NCBI GenBank assembly: GCA_023430045.1 | Contig: JAEZCF010000028.1 | Location: 1 to 19,141, forward strand | Reading direction: 5' to 3' | Origin: Pseudomonadota bacterium | GTDB lineage: Bacteria > Pseudomonadota > Gammaproteobacteria > Xanthomonadales > Xanthomonadaceae | Length of the DNA: 19,141 nucleotides | Part shown: in pieces, positions 7,449-16,329 of the stretch | How positions within the stretch are numbered: position 1 is the stretch's first letter | Layout of the letters: each line of letters opens with the position of its first letter | Translations under genes and position numbers: made by a program | Notes under the pieces: model-generated | Told to the model about the DNA's origin: nothing | What the model saw: the letters and a program-made list of their open reading frames with translations, nothing else | The model's database searches: none

Positions 7449-7534
7449 GCCGGTGTGGCGGAATGGTATACGCAGCTGACTCAAAATCAGCCGGGGGAAA
7501 CCCCATGAAGGTTCGAGTCCTTTCACCGGCACCA
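7449..7534 (+). tRNA. tRNA-Leu (anticodon CAA)
   Basis: An 86-nt class II tRNA including an encoded CCA. The acceptor stem GCCGGTG pairs with CACCGGC, and the discriminator is A. The anticodon arm GCTGA-CTCAAAA-TCAGC gives anticodon CAA, reading UUG. The T-arm has the expected GGTTCGAGTCC. The long variable arm (GGGGGAAACCCC region) fits leucine. A Rho-independent terminator follows directly. Confidence 0.97.
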
Positions 7535-7543
7535 GTACTGCAG

Positions 7544-7571
7544 AAAGCCAGGCCCACCGCCTGGCTTTTTT
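7544..7571 (+). terminator. Rho-independent terminator of tRNA-Leu
   Basis: AAAGCCAGGC (7544-7553) pairs perfectly with GCCTGGCTTT (7559-7568) around loop CCACC, and a run of six T (7566-7571) closes the stem. Confidence 0.93.
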
Positions 7572-7650
7572 GTTGCCCGTGAACCGGTTCTCGAACGGTG
7601 AGACCCGGACGCGGCAGGATGGTGGCCCCGTCGCACAAAAGGACCATCCC

Positions 7651-8076
7651 ATGAGCAGTGCAGACACATCGCCGCCCGGGCGCTGGCTGGAGAGCGTGCC
7701 GGATATCGAGGCCTACCGGGCGCTGCGCGTGGCCGCCGGCCTGAGCGCCAAGAGCGCGGAAGCGGCCGCCCGCGGGCTGCCCAATACGCTGCATGCGGTC
7801 TGCCGGTACGAAGGCCAGGAACTGGTGGCGATGGGCCGGATCATCGGCGATGGTGGCTGCCACCTGCAGGTGGTGGACATCGCGGTCGTTCCGCAGCGTC
7901 AGGGCCGGGGACTGGGCAGGGAGGTCATGCAGCGGTTGTGCGGATGGCTGGAGCAGAACGCGCCGCCAAGCGCTTATGTGAGCCTGCTGGCCGACGGCGA
8001 GGCACATCGCCTGTATGCGCGGTATGGATTCCAGCTGACCGCACCGGCGTCGGTCGGCATGGCGCGCCGCTTCTAG
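7651..8076 (+). CDS. GNAT-family N-acetyltransferase
   Basis: A 141-residue predicted acyl-CoA-dependent N-acetyltransferase; the substrate is unknown. ATG 7651 follows AAGGA (spacing eight), and homology starts soon after. The acetyl-CoA-binding motif A is clear near residues 74-92: VVDIAVVPQRQGRGLGREVM, with the Q/R-x-x-G-x-G/A loop as RQGRGLG. Strand and helix elements of the C-terminal half end with LYARYGFQLTAP, whose Tyr is the usual general-acid position. The early region (SVPDIEAYRALRVAAGLS) is typical of small single-domain bacterial GNATs. It is a stand-alone gene between the tRNA-Leu terminator and the convergent tRNA cluster. A perfect 10-bp palindrome, GAACCGGTTC at 7581-7590, lies in its leader. 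Confidence 0.9.
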   Translation: MSSADTSPPGRWLESVPDIEAYRALRVAAGLSAKSAEAAARGLPNTLHAVCRYEGQELVAMGRIIGDGGCHLQVVDIAVVPQRQGRGLGREVMQRLCGWLEQNAPPSAYVSLLADGEAHRLYARYGFQLTAPASVGMARRF

Positions 8077-8118
8077 GCATGTTGCCTGGCAGGCTTGCTG
8101 GCAAGGCTCTCTGGCACA

Positions 8119-8146
8119 CAAAAAAAACCCGGCCGAAGCCGGGTTT
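8119..8146 (-). terminator. Rho-independent terminator of the distal Ala-Glu tRNA unit
   Basis: On the minus strand AAACCCGGC, loop TTCG and GCCGGGTTT form a 9-bp stem followed by a T-run (A-run 8120-8127 on the plus strand). It lies 10 bases beyond the tRNA-Glu CCA. The GNAT gene approaches from the other side, so the hairpin may also serve it, although the plus-strand T-run is short. Confidence 0.9.
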
Positions 8147-8155
8147 CTGAAAAAT

Positions 8156-8231
8156 TGGCGTCCCCACGGGGATTCGAACCCCGGTCGCCACCGTGAAAGG
8201 GTGATGTCCTAGGCCTCTAGACGATGGGGAC
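8156..8231 (-). tRNA. tRNA-Glu (anticodon UUC), copy 2
   Basis: 76 nt with encoded CCA. The acceptor stem is GTCCCCA with TGGGGAC, and the discriminator is G. The anticodon loop CTTTCAC gives UUC (positions 8195-8197 on the plus strand). It matches the copy at 8539-8614 throughout. Confidence 0.97.
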
Positions 8232-8283
8232 GCACGAAAAACTCAAGTTGTACTGCGCTTCCAGGCGGCCTGTTGCCTGAAAG

Positions 8284-8359
8284 TGGTGGAGCCAAGCGGG
8301 ATCGAACCGCTGACCTCCTGCATGCCATGCAGGCGCTCTCCCAGCTGAGCTATGGCCCC
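8284..8359 (-). tRNA. tRNA-Ala (anticodon GGC), copy 2
   Basis: 76 nt with encoded CCA. The acceptor stem GGGGCCA pairs with TGGCTCC and contains the G3:U70 pair that marks alanine tRNAs. The anticodon arm CCTGC-ATGGCAT-GCAGG gives GGC. It matches the copy at 8668-8743. Confidence 0.97.
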
Positions 8360-8375
8360 GTGTTGCTAGCCGCCC

Positions 8376-8404
8376 ATCATACCGGCTGGTTCACATTAGT
8401 GGAA
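8376..8404 (-). promoter_or_regulatory. Candidate promoter of the distal Ala-Glu tRNA unit
   Basis: A good -10 (TATGAT, 8376-8381 on the minus strand) lies 16 bases before the tRNA-Ala 5' end. The -35 at the 17-bp position is poor (TTCCAC, 8399-8404). The unit could also be reached by read-through, but a terminator stands between the two units. Confidence 0.45.
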
Positions 8405-8494
8405 GCTTTTTCTGCTTCCTGTCGCGTCCATCATCCGCCATTGAAGGTGAAGGAGATGCAGCGCGCCAACCATGTGATGCCGGAGGCGGTGAAC

Positions 8495-8520
8495 AAAAAA
8501 GACCCGGTTTCGGCCGGGTC
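8495..8520 (-). terminator. Rho-independent terminator of the proximal Ala-Glu tRNA unit
   Basis: On the minus strand GACCCGG and CCGGGTC enclose CCGAAA, followed by six T. It lies 18 bases after tRNA-Glu copy 1. Confidence 0.9.
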
Positions 8521-8538
8521 CTCGATTGTTCTGATGAG

Positions 8539-8614
8539 TGGCGTCCCCACGGGGATTCGAACCCCGGTCGCCACCGTGAAAGGGTGATGTCCTAGGCCTC
8601 TAGACGATGGGGAC
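8539..8614 (-). tRNA. tRNA-Glu (anticodon UUC), copy 1
   Basis: 76 nt with encoded CCA; the sequence is the same as the copy at 8156-8231, with anticodon loop CTTTCAC. It follows tRNA-Ala copy 1 after a 53-bp spacer. Confidence 0.97.
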
Positions 8615-8667
8615 GCAGATCTCATCAATTTCGTTCGCGACCTCCCGACGGCCTAATGCCGGAAGTT

Positions 8668-8743
8668 TGGTGGAGCCAAGCGGGATCGAACCGCTGACCT
8701 CCTGCATGCCATGCAGGCGCTCTCCCAGCTGAGCTATGGCCCC
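8668..8743 (-). tRNA. tRNA-Ala (anticodon GGC), copy 1
   Basis: 76 nt with encoded CCA; the sequence is the same as the copy at 8284-8359. It keeps the G3:U70 pair and the anticodon loop ATGGCAT. Confidence 0.97.
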
Positions 8744-8761
8744 ACGTCGCTGAGGTGCGAA

Positions 8762-8790
8762 ATCATAGCGATGGGTACCGGGGTTGGCAA
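8762..8790 (-). promoter_or_regulatory. Sigma-70 promoter of the proximal Ala-Glu tRNA unit
   Basis: On the minus strand TTGCCA (8785-8790), a 17-bp spacer and TATGAT (8762-8767) form a near-consensus promoter. Predicted transcription starts about 10 bases before tRNA-Ala. A GC-containing stretch lies between the -10 and the tRNA, as is usual for stable-RNA promoters. Confidence 0.8.
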
Positions 8791-8818
8791 GCATTTGTTA
8801 CGGTTTTCTGCACGTCAT

Positions 8819-11187
<2,369 letters not shown>

Positions 11188-11191
<4 letters not shown>

Positions 11192-11586
11192 GCGGGGTCC
11201 TCCTGCAACGCGGCCATGATGGGGCAGGCCGCCAGATCGCCATGGCCGGGGCAGGCATCGATCAGCTGGGCGAGGGCGCTGCGCATCCGCTGCAGTTCCC
11301 GAAGACGCTGTTCGACATCGGCCAGCCGGGCTGCCGCGGCGCTGCGCACATCGGACATGTCCTGGTCGCGCCGGCTGGACAGGGCCAACAGCCCGGCGAT
11401 CTCATCCAGGGTGAACCCCAGCGTCTTGGCGCGCCGGATGAAGCGCAGCCGCCGCACCGCGTCCTGGTCGAAGATACGGTAGCCCGCCGGCGAGCGCCGC
11501 GCGGCGGGCAACAGCTGCTGGCGCTCGTAGTAGCGGACGGTATCGATCGGCACACCCGTCTGGCGTGCGAGCTGTCCAATGTTCAT
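11188..11586 (-). CDS. MerR-family metal-responsive regulator (CueR-like)
   Basis: A 132-residue regulator starting at ATG 11586 (MNIGQLARQTG). A GTG six bases upstream is in frame, but it abuts the AGGAGG site, so it is not used. The N-terminal winged helix is typical (TVRYYERQQLLPAARRSPAGYR), followed by the dimerisation helix and a C-terminal metal loop with Cys112 and Cys121. These are separated by eight residues, whereas E. coli CueR has seven. Position 77, Ser in Cu(I) sensors and Cys in divalent sensors, aligns with Met (QDMSDV). It likely senses a thiophilic metal and activates its own operon, including the overlapping ATPase gene. The copper pump favours a copper sensor, but the loop leaves the metal uncertain. 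Confidence 0.92.
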
Positions 11587-11590
11587 AGGC

Positions 11591-11596
11591 ACCTCC
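11591..11596 (-). promoter_or_regulatory. Ribosome binding site that fixes the regulator start
   Basis: AGGAGG on the minus strand, with four bases before ATG 11586. The alternative GTG at 11592 overlaps the last base of this site and is therefore ruled out. Confidence 0.85.
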
Positions 11597-11606
11597 TAGT
11601 GTGACC

Positions 11607-11638
11607 ATCATCAACCCGGGAGTGTGGTCCAGAGTCAA
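11607..11638 (-). promoter_or_regulatory. MerR-family operator/promoter of the regulator-ATPase operon
   Basis: On the minus strand: -35 TTGACT (11633-11638), a long 20-bp spacer, and -10 GATGAT (11607-11612). An imperfect dyad ACTCTGGA ... CTCCCGGGT (11614-11635) fills the spacer and pairs at six of its eight outer positions. An over-long spacer with a dyad is the hallmark of MerR-type promoters that the regulator untwists. From memory the half-sites resemble the ZntR-type ACTCTGGA/TCCAGAGT operator. Start of transcription would be near 11600, leaving a very short leader. Confidence 0.75.
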
Positions 11639-11660
11639 TAACTGCTGAAACGCTTCGGTA

Positions 11661-11689
11661 TTGACTCACTTTGCAGCTTTCTTCATAGC
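11661..11689 (+). promoter_or_regulatory. Candidate promoter of the AraC-type gene
   Basis: TTGACT (11661-11666), a 17-bp spacer and CATAGC (11684-11689). The -35 is strong and the -10 is weak. TATTGACTC at 11659-11667 is the exact reverse complement of GAGTCAATA at 11632-11640, which holds the -35 of the divergent metal operon. Confidence 0.45.
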
Positions 11690-11781
11690 CGCCGCCTGTG
11701 TGCGATTCCTAACCTGCAGCCACCGAAGAGTCACGCCGTCAATGGCTCGGCTCGGTTCGTGAGAGGCAAGAGGAGGAGCAG

Positions 11782-12843
11782 ATGGACGCACACAAGAACG
11801 ATCCGACTGAAATCGCAGTAGTGGAATACCCTGGCGCCGATCCGTCGGCTGCATCCATGCTGGCCGAGATGGCACATGTGGGCAATCGACTGGCCCAGCA
11901 GCAGGGCCGGCATACCGCACGCATCCTGGTGTCGCGCTGGGTGATGGCCGCCGATGGTGGCGGGCCGCAGCGGGTCGCCGGAGCCGAACTGCTGGACGCC
12001 ACTGTCCCGGCGATCATCGCGCTTCCGGGCCAGGTCAGCCAGCACGGACAGATCCGTGACGAGGCCATCCTGCTGGACTGGCTGAGCGCCCATTACGATG
12101 GCGGCAGCCTGCTGGCCGGTGTAAATGACGGAATCGGCGTGCTTTCGCGTGCCGGCCTGCTGACCGGTCGTGCGGTGGCCAGCCTGGATGCCAGCCGCTT
12201 TCCGGGCCTCAATGCGCAGAACGGCAGCTGGGTGCCGAGCGAACGTTCGCTGGTGGATGATGGCGACCTGCTCACCGTGAGCGGCCCGCAGGCATGGCGG
12301 TTCCTGGGCCTGCGCCTGCTGTACCGCGTGCACGGGCAGGGCGTGATGGCGGCGGTGGCGCAGCAGCAGGGCATCGTGGTGCCGGCGGGCATGCAGCAGG
12401 ACCTGGAGCGTTTCAGCGCCAACTTCGCCCATGGTGACCGCGACGTGCTGAAGGCACAGCGCTGGCTGCACACCACGGCCGCGCGCGGTGCCACCCTGGG
12501 CGCCATCTGCCAGGCCTCCGGGCTGGAGCCGCGGACCCTGCAGCGGCGCTTCCTGAAGGCCACCGGTCTGCGCCCCATCGAGTACTGCCAGCGCCTGCGC
12601 ATCGCCAAGGCACAGCTGCTGCTGCAGCAGGGCGGGGCCATCGATGAAGTGGCATGGGGCGTGGGCTATGCGGACCAGAGCGCCTTCCGGCGGCTGTTCC
12701 TGCGGGTCGTCGGGATGACGCCGGCGACGTACCGGCGCATGGTGGCGGGCAAGCTGCGCGACCGTTCCAGCACGTCGATGCCGCTGCCGGCGCCTTCACC
12801 GATGGGCACGCCGGTGCGCCCGATCGACCGCCACGCGGCCTGA
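11782..12843 (+). CDS. AraC-family regulator with DJ-1/PfpI-like (GATase-1) sensor domain
   Basis: A 353-residue GlxA-type transcription regulator. ATG 11782 follows GAGGAG. Residues about 10-195 form a class I glutamine-amidotransferase-like domain (IAVVEYPGADPSAASML, IIALPGQ, LLAGVNDGIGVLSRAGLLTGRAVA). In DJ-1/PfpI enzymes the nucleophile elbow holds a Cys; here Asn115 sits at that place (AGVNDG), so the domain is probably a non-catalytic ligand sensor. The C-terminal AraC double helix-turn-helix spans about 235-335 (LGAICQASGLEPRTLQRRFLKATGLRPIEYCQRLRIAKAQ, then VAWGVGYADQSAFRRLFLRVVGMTPATYRR). A proline-rich tail follows. It lies 74 bp upstream of two thiol-disulfide genes on the same strand and may regulate them. 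The inducer is unknown. Confidence 0.92.
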   Translation: MDAHKNDPTEIAVVEYPGADPSAASMLAEMAHVGNRLAQQQGRHTARILVSRWVMAADGGGPQRVAGAELLDATVPAIIALPGQVSQHGQIRDEAILLDWLSAHYDGGSLLAGVNDGIGVLSRAGLLTGRAVASLDASRFPGLNAQNGSWVPSERSLVDDGDLLTVSGPQAWRFLGLRLLYRVHGQGVMAAVAQQQGIVVPAGMQQDLERFSANFAHGDRDVLKAQRWLHTTAARGATLGAICQASGLEPRTLQRRFLKATGLRPIEYCQRLRIAKAQLLLQQGGAIDEVAWGVGYADQSAFRRLFLRVVGMTPATYRRMVAGKLRDRSSTSMPLPAPSPMGTPVRPIDRHAA

Positions 12844-12917
12844 GTGACCAGGCTTCTCTCCTGCGCCGGGGACGATGTTCCGGCAGAGTGGCCGCCTGGC
12901 GGACTGCAGGAGCGGAG

Positions 12918-13724
12918 ATGTCGATGACAAGCCTGGGGCCAGTGCCACTGCCGGTGGTGCTGGCCGTCTTTCCGCTGGTCCTTTCACTGCTGCTGGCGCG
13001 TTGCTGGCCTGGGCGTGCCGCGGGCGCGTGGCGGCCCGTTGCCGCAGTGCTGCTGGACATGTACCTGATCGGCCTGCTGGGCGCACGCGTGCTGTTCGTG
13101 CTGCGCCACCTGCCCGAATACAGCGCCGCGCCATGGTCCATGCTGGGCATCGGCGATGGTGGATTCGACGGCATCGGGTTCTTCGCGGCAGCGGCTGCAT
13201 GGGCTGCATGGAAGCTGCGTGCCATGCAGGCATCGCGCACCATCGTGCTGTACTGCGCGCTGTTCGGCACCTGCACGTGGGGCCTGGGTTCGCTGCTGCT
13301 TCAGCACTGGCAGGCGCAGCATGTGCGCGTGCCGACACTGGTACTGCAGGATCTGCAGAGCACGCCAGCCACGCTGGCATCCACGGATGGGCGACCGCTG
13401 GTGGTGAACCTGTGGGCCAGCTGGTGCGGTCCCTGCGTCCGCGAAATGCCGGTGCTGGCCAGGGCACAGCAACGCCATGGCCAGGTGCGCTTCGTCTTCG
13501 TCAACCAGGGCGAAGATGCCGCCACGGTGGCGCACTTCCTGCAGCGGCATGCGCCGCACCTGCGCGGGGTGCTGCTCGACGAGGTGGCGGCGACCTCACA
13601 GGTGCTGGGCGTACAGGTCTACCCCGGGACGCTGTTCTTCGACGGCGATGGCCGCCTGCGCGAGCTGCACGTGGGCGAACTGAGCGCGGCCGGGCTCGAA
13701 CACAAACTGCGCAGGCTGCGTTAG
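12918..13724 (+). CDS. Membrane-anchored TlpA-like thioredoxin with Lgt-like membrane domain
   Basis: 268 residues. ATG 12918 follows AGGAG at five bases; a second ATG six bases on is possible. The first ~135 residues hold several membrane helices that resemble part of prolipoprotein diacylglyceryl transferase (LLGARVLFVLRHLPEYSAAPWSML, GIGDGGFDGIGFF; compare the Lgt GGRIGYVL ... RDGGMSFHGG pattern). The Lgt catalytic His and Arg positions are not conserved, so lipidation activity is unlikely. The C-terminal part is a TlpA/ResA-type thioredoxin fold facing the periplasm. It has LVVNLWASWCGPC, with active-site Cys170 and Cys173, and a cis-Pro region (VQVYPGTLFFDGDG). It probably reduces or transfers disulfides to the DsbG-like lipoprotein encoded 29 bp downstream, or to other exported proteins. 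Confidence 0.85.
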   Translation: MSMTSLGPVPLPVVLAVFPLVLSLLLARCWPGRAAGAWRPVAAVLLDMYLIGLLGARVLFVLRHLPEYSAAPWSMLGIGDGGFDGIGFFAAAAAWAAWKLRAMQASRTIVLYCALFGTCTWGLGSLLLQHWQAQHVRVPTLVLQDLQSTPATLASTDGRPLVVNLWASWCGPCVREMPVLARAQQRHGQVRFVFVNQGEDAATVAHFLQRHAPHLRGVLLDEVAATSQVLGVQVYPGTLFFDGDGRLRELHVGELSAAGLEHKLRRLR

Positions 13725-13753
13725 CCTGCGCGGGCATTCAAAGAGGAGTTGTC

Positions 13754-14587
13754 ATGTTGTCCAGTTCCCTGCGCGCCGCTCCGATGGCGCTTGTTCTGCC
13801 CATGCTGCTGGCGTTGTCCGGCTGTGGGCAGGCGGAGACGCCGCCGAAGGCGGCCGATGGTAAAGACGCCAAGGCCGCCGCAACCCCGGCTGGCAATGTG
13901 CCGGCGGTGCTCAAGGGCATCGAAAAGCATGGTTTCGAGGTGGTTGGTGAGTTCGACGCTCCGGGTGGACTGCGCGGCTTCGCCGGTGTGGTCGGTGGCC
14001 AGCAACCGGCCGCAGCATATGTGACGCCGGATGGCAGTCATGTACTGGTCGGCAGCCTGTTCGACGCCGAAGGCAACGACGTGGCCAAGGATGCGCTGGA
14101 ACAGAAGGTGGCCGGGCCGATGTCCACGCGGATCTGGAACAGGCTGGAGTCCAGCGCCTGGGTAGCCGATGGCAAGGCCGACGCACCGCGCGTGGTCTAT
14201 ACCTTCAGCGATGCCAACTGCCCGTACTGCCACCGGTTCTGGGAAGCGGCGCGCCCGTGGGTGGATGCCGGCAAGGTGCAGTTGCGCCACATCCTGGTCG
14301 GCGTGATCCGCGAGGACAGCCCGGGCAAGGCGGCGGCGATTCTGTCCGCGCCCGATCCCGCTGCCGCGCTGCTGGAGAACGAGAAAGCGTTCGGCAACGG
14401 CGGCATCAAGCCGGTTGCGCTGAGTGCCGAAGTCTCCCGGAAGCTGGATGCGAACCAGACGCTGATGGTGGAAATGGGCTTCCAGGGCACCCCGGGCATC
14501 CTGTTCAAGGACGCCGAGGGCCATGTGCAGCGTCGCTCCGGCATGCCGCAGGGCGATGACCTGACGCTGGTGCTCGGCCCGCGCTGA
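13754..14587 (+). CDS. dsbG: DsbG-like thiol:disulfide interchange lipoprotein
   Basis: 277 residues. ATG 13754 follows AAGAGGAG. A signal peptide ends in a lipobox (LALSGC, Cys24), so the protein is predicted to be a membrane-tethered lipoprotein, unlike the soluble E. coli DsbG. An Ala/Lys-rich linker (30-45) leads to a dimerisation-like domain (VLKGIEKHGFEVVGEFDAPGGLRGFAGV). Then comes a thioredoxin fold with active site CPYC (Cys156-Cys159, in DANCPYCHRFW) and a cis-Pro loop (GFQGTPGILFKDAEG). The CPYC motif and the N-terminal domain fit DsbG/DsbC isomerases, which protect or reshuffle periplasmic cysteines. It is paired with the TlpA-like gene upstream, which could supply reductant. It ends 57 bp before the convergent yggS. 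Confidence 0.9.
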   Translation: MLSSSLRAAPMALVLPMLLALSGCGQAETPPKAADGKDAKAAATPAGNVPAVLKGIEKHGFEVVGEFDAPGGLRGFAGVVGGQQPAAAYVTPDGSHVLVGSLFDAEGNDVAKDALEQKVAGPMSTRIWNRLESSAWVADGKADAPRVVYTFSDANCPYCHRFWEAARPWVDAGKVQLRHILVGVIREDSPGKAAAILSAPDPAAALLENEKAFGNGGIKPVALSAEVSRKLDANQTLMVEMGFQGTPGILFKDAEGHVQRRSGMPQGDDLTLVLGPR

Positions 14588-14644
14588 GGGGCTGCGGCGC
14601 TGTTCAGCCGTTGTGGGGCCGGCCGCTGGCGGGCATCGCGGGGG

Positions 14645-15424
14645 TCATCGCGGTGGTGTGCCGCCGCCCGGCCAGTAGTGGCTGTCCGGCGTGGCACGGG
14701 CGCCGAAGATCGCCTGGCCGACGCGCACCACCGTCGCCCCTTCCTCGATGGCGATCTCGAAATCACCGGACATGCCCATCGACAGCGCGTCCAGGCCAAT
14801 GCCGTCCGGAGCGTCCTGGCGCAGCCGGTCGCGCAGTTCGCGCAGGCGCACGAAGCAGGCGCGCACGCGCGCGGTGTCCGGAGAGAATTCCGCCAGCGTC
14901 ATCAATCCCCTCACGCGCAACCGGTCGAAGGCGGGCAACTGCCGCAGAAAGGCATGGGCCTGCGCAGGCTCCAGCCCGTATTTGCTGGCTTCGGCCGACG
15001 TGTTGACCTGCACCAGTACGTCCAGGCGACGATCCTCCAGTTCCAGGCGCTGCTGCAGGGCCTGCGCCACGCGCAGGCTGTCCAGTGCCTGGAACTCGGC
15101 GGCGAAACGTGCCACATCCCTGGCCTTGTTGGTCTGCAGGTGGCCGATCACCGACCAGCGCAGACCCTGCAGGTCCGCCAGCGCGGTGGCCTTGCGCTGC
15201 GCCTCCTGCACCTTGTTTTCGCCGAGTTCGCGACAACCAGCCGCCCAGGCCATGCGCAGGCGCGCTTCATCGACGGTCTTGCTGACCGGCAGCAGCCGCA
15301 CATCCTGCGGATCGCGGCCCACGCGCTGGCAGGCGCCATGGATGCGCCGGTGGACCATTTCGAGGTTGTGCGCGATGGCGGCCACGCTGTCGGCCTGCGG
15401 CCAGCCATGGGAGGGTGCGGGCAC
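14645..15424 (-). CDS. yggS: YggS/PLPBP-family pyridoxal-phosphate-binding protein
   Basis: 259 residues with an alanine-racemase-like TIM barrel. Family members hold PLP without a known reaction and keep B6 and amino-acid/2-oxoacid pools balanced. The PLP-binding Lys is Lys49 (LLPVSKTVD). Family signatures GENKVQEA, WSVIGHLQTNKAR, LSMGMSGDFEIAIEEGATVVRVGQAIFGAR and MTLAEF are all present. The start is GTG 15424 (preceded by CAGGAAACC), the only start that precedes the conserved AAIAHNLEMVHRRI region. The C-terminus is extended by a short Gly/Pro-rich tail (YWPGGGTPPR). It is transcribed towards dsbG. Here the gene stands without the proC or pilT neighbours often found beside it. Confidence 0.95.
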   Translation of the reverse strand: MPAPSHGWPQADSVAAIAHNLEMVHRRIHGACQRVGRDPQDVRLLPVSKTVDEARLRMAWAAGCRELGENKVQEAQRKATALADLQGLRWSVIGHLQTNKARDVARFAAEFQALDSLRVAQALQQRLELEDRRLDVLVQVNTSAEASKYGLEPAQAHAFLRQLPAFDRLRVRGLMTLAEFSPDTARVRACFVRLRELRDRLRQDAPDGIGLDALSMGMSGDFEIAIEEGATVVRVGQAIFGARATPDSHYWPGGGTPPR

Positions 15425-15498
15425 CGGTGGTTTCCTGCGTTCAAGACCGGCCGATAGTGTCGCCGGCTGGTGCGCGATGGGCCAGTGCTGCAGCGCGG

Positions 15499-16005
15499 TC
15501 AGGGGGAGGCGGGCGTGTCCGGATGCACATGGAAGGAACGCCCGCTGTCATCGATGAACATCAGTTCCGGTTTGCCCTGCCAGGACGTCAGCATCGCGCC
15601 GGTATTGTTCTGGTGCTTGACCATCAGGGTGGCGCCACGATCCGGATTGGCCACCACCTTGAAGACTTCGGTGGCGCCGGATGCATCGTCCAGGGTCAAC
15701 AGTGCTTCGCCACCGGCATCGGAGGTGCCGTAACCGCCGCGCTCGGAACCATCGGGGCCGAGCAGGATCAGCCCGGACAACGGCGTGGCACGTGGTCCTG
15801 CGGGCTTGCCTGCGATGGTGGGATCGGGAACCGGTGCGCCAAGGATCAGCCGCGCCTGACCGGCGGCATCGGAGATCACCACACCGCGGGCATGGACGAT
15901 GCGTTGCGGTGAGTCCAGCTGGTGCTGGCGCCAGGCGGTCCAGCCGCAGGCCAGCAGCGCAAGCGAGGAAACGATGAGGGTGGCGACGTTCAGGGCACGT
16001 GACAT
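15499..16005 (-). CDS. Hypothetical single-helix exported protein with beta-rich domain
   Basis: 168 residues. ATG 16005 is chosen because AAGGAG lies seven bases before it; ATG 16038 is in frame but has no such site. Residues 5-25 are a hydrophobic segment (ALNVATLIVSSLALLACGWTAW), likely a membrane anchor. Cys20 sits in a weak lipobox-like context (ALLAC), so lipidation is possible. The periplasmic part has short beta-like phrases of a recurring kind: ARGVVISDAAGQARLILGAP, SGLILLGPDGSERGGYG, GGEALLTLDDASGA, KPELMFIDDSGR. I recognise this pattern of 'property of the data or strand' repeats from other hypothetical proteins but can give no function. It is transcribed divergently from the GH3 gene. 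Confidence 0.75.
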   Translation of the reverse strand: MSRALNVATLIVSSLALLACGWTAWRQHQLDSPQRIVHARGVVISDAAGQARLILGAPVPDPTIAGKPAGPRATPLSGLILLGPDGSERGGYGTSDAGGEALLTLDDASGATEVFKVVANPDRGATLMVKHQNNTGAMLTSWQGKPELMFIDDSGRSFHVHPDTPASP

Positions 16006-16085
16006 GTGCGGACTCCTTCCATGGAACATGGCAGGCACGATAGCTCATGCGTGCCGGGCGCTCCAGCGCGGCATTCGACGTTTGG

Positions 16086-16113
16086 CGGATACGACCGAGG
16101 TTGACAGTATCCG
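16086..16113. promoter_or_regulatory. Inverted repeat and TTGACA upstream of the GH3 gene
   Basis: CGGATAC (16086-16092) and GTATCCG (16107-16113) form a perfect 7-bp inverted repeat with half-site centres 21 bp apart, two helical turns. TTGACA (16101-16106), a good plus-strand -35, lies between and abuts the right half-site. No clear -10 follows (CACTCT at the 17-bp position). It resembles an operator for a dimeric repressor and lies between the divergent genes starting at 16005 and 16330. Confidence 0.5.
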
Positions 16114-16329
16114 ACGGCCTCACCACTCTTTGCCTGTCGGACTGCACCACGCAACCCGATGCAGGGGCAGGTGGTCATGCCGGACGGAGGGGTCCGCGCG
16201 CATGCCAGCCATGGCCCCATCCTTTGCGGCGGCGCTGTGACGTCCGCTGCCCATGGCCCCCCGCTGCTCCCTTCGGCGGCACCCCTTCCAGGACCGACTG
16301 CGCAGGCATCGGTAAAGAAACGCCCGTCG

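Noticed and set aside
8156..8743. Repeated sequence blocks that might look like a CRISPR or mobile-element repeat
   Set aside because: The repeated blocks are tRNA-Glu and tRNA-Ala genes with proper cloverleaf arms and terminators.
12875..13753. The dsbG-like frame continues open far upstream, across the TlpA-like gene
   Set aside because: The upstream part is the TlpA-like gene read in another frame; the lipoprotein signal and ribosome site fix the start at 13754.
16159..16329. Earlier start for the GH3 protein at 16159
   Set aside because: It would place the clear Sec signal peptide about 57 residues inside the protein.
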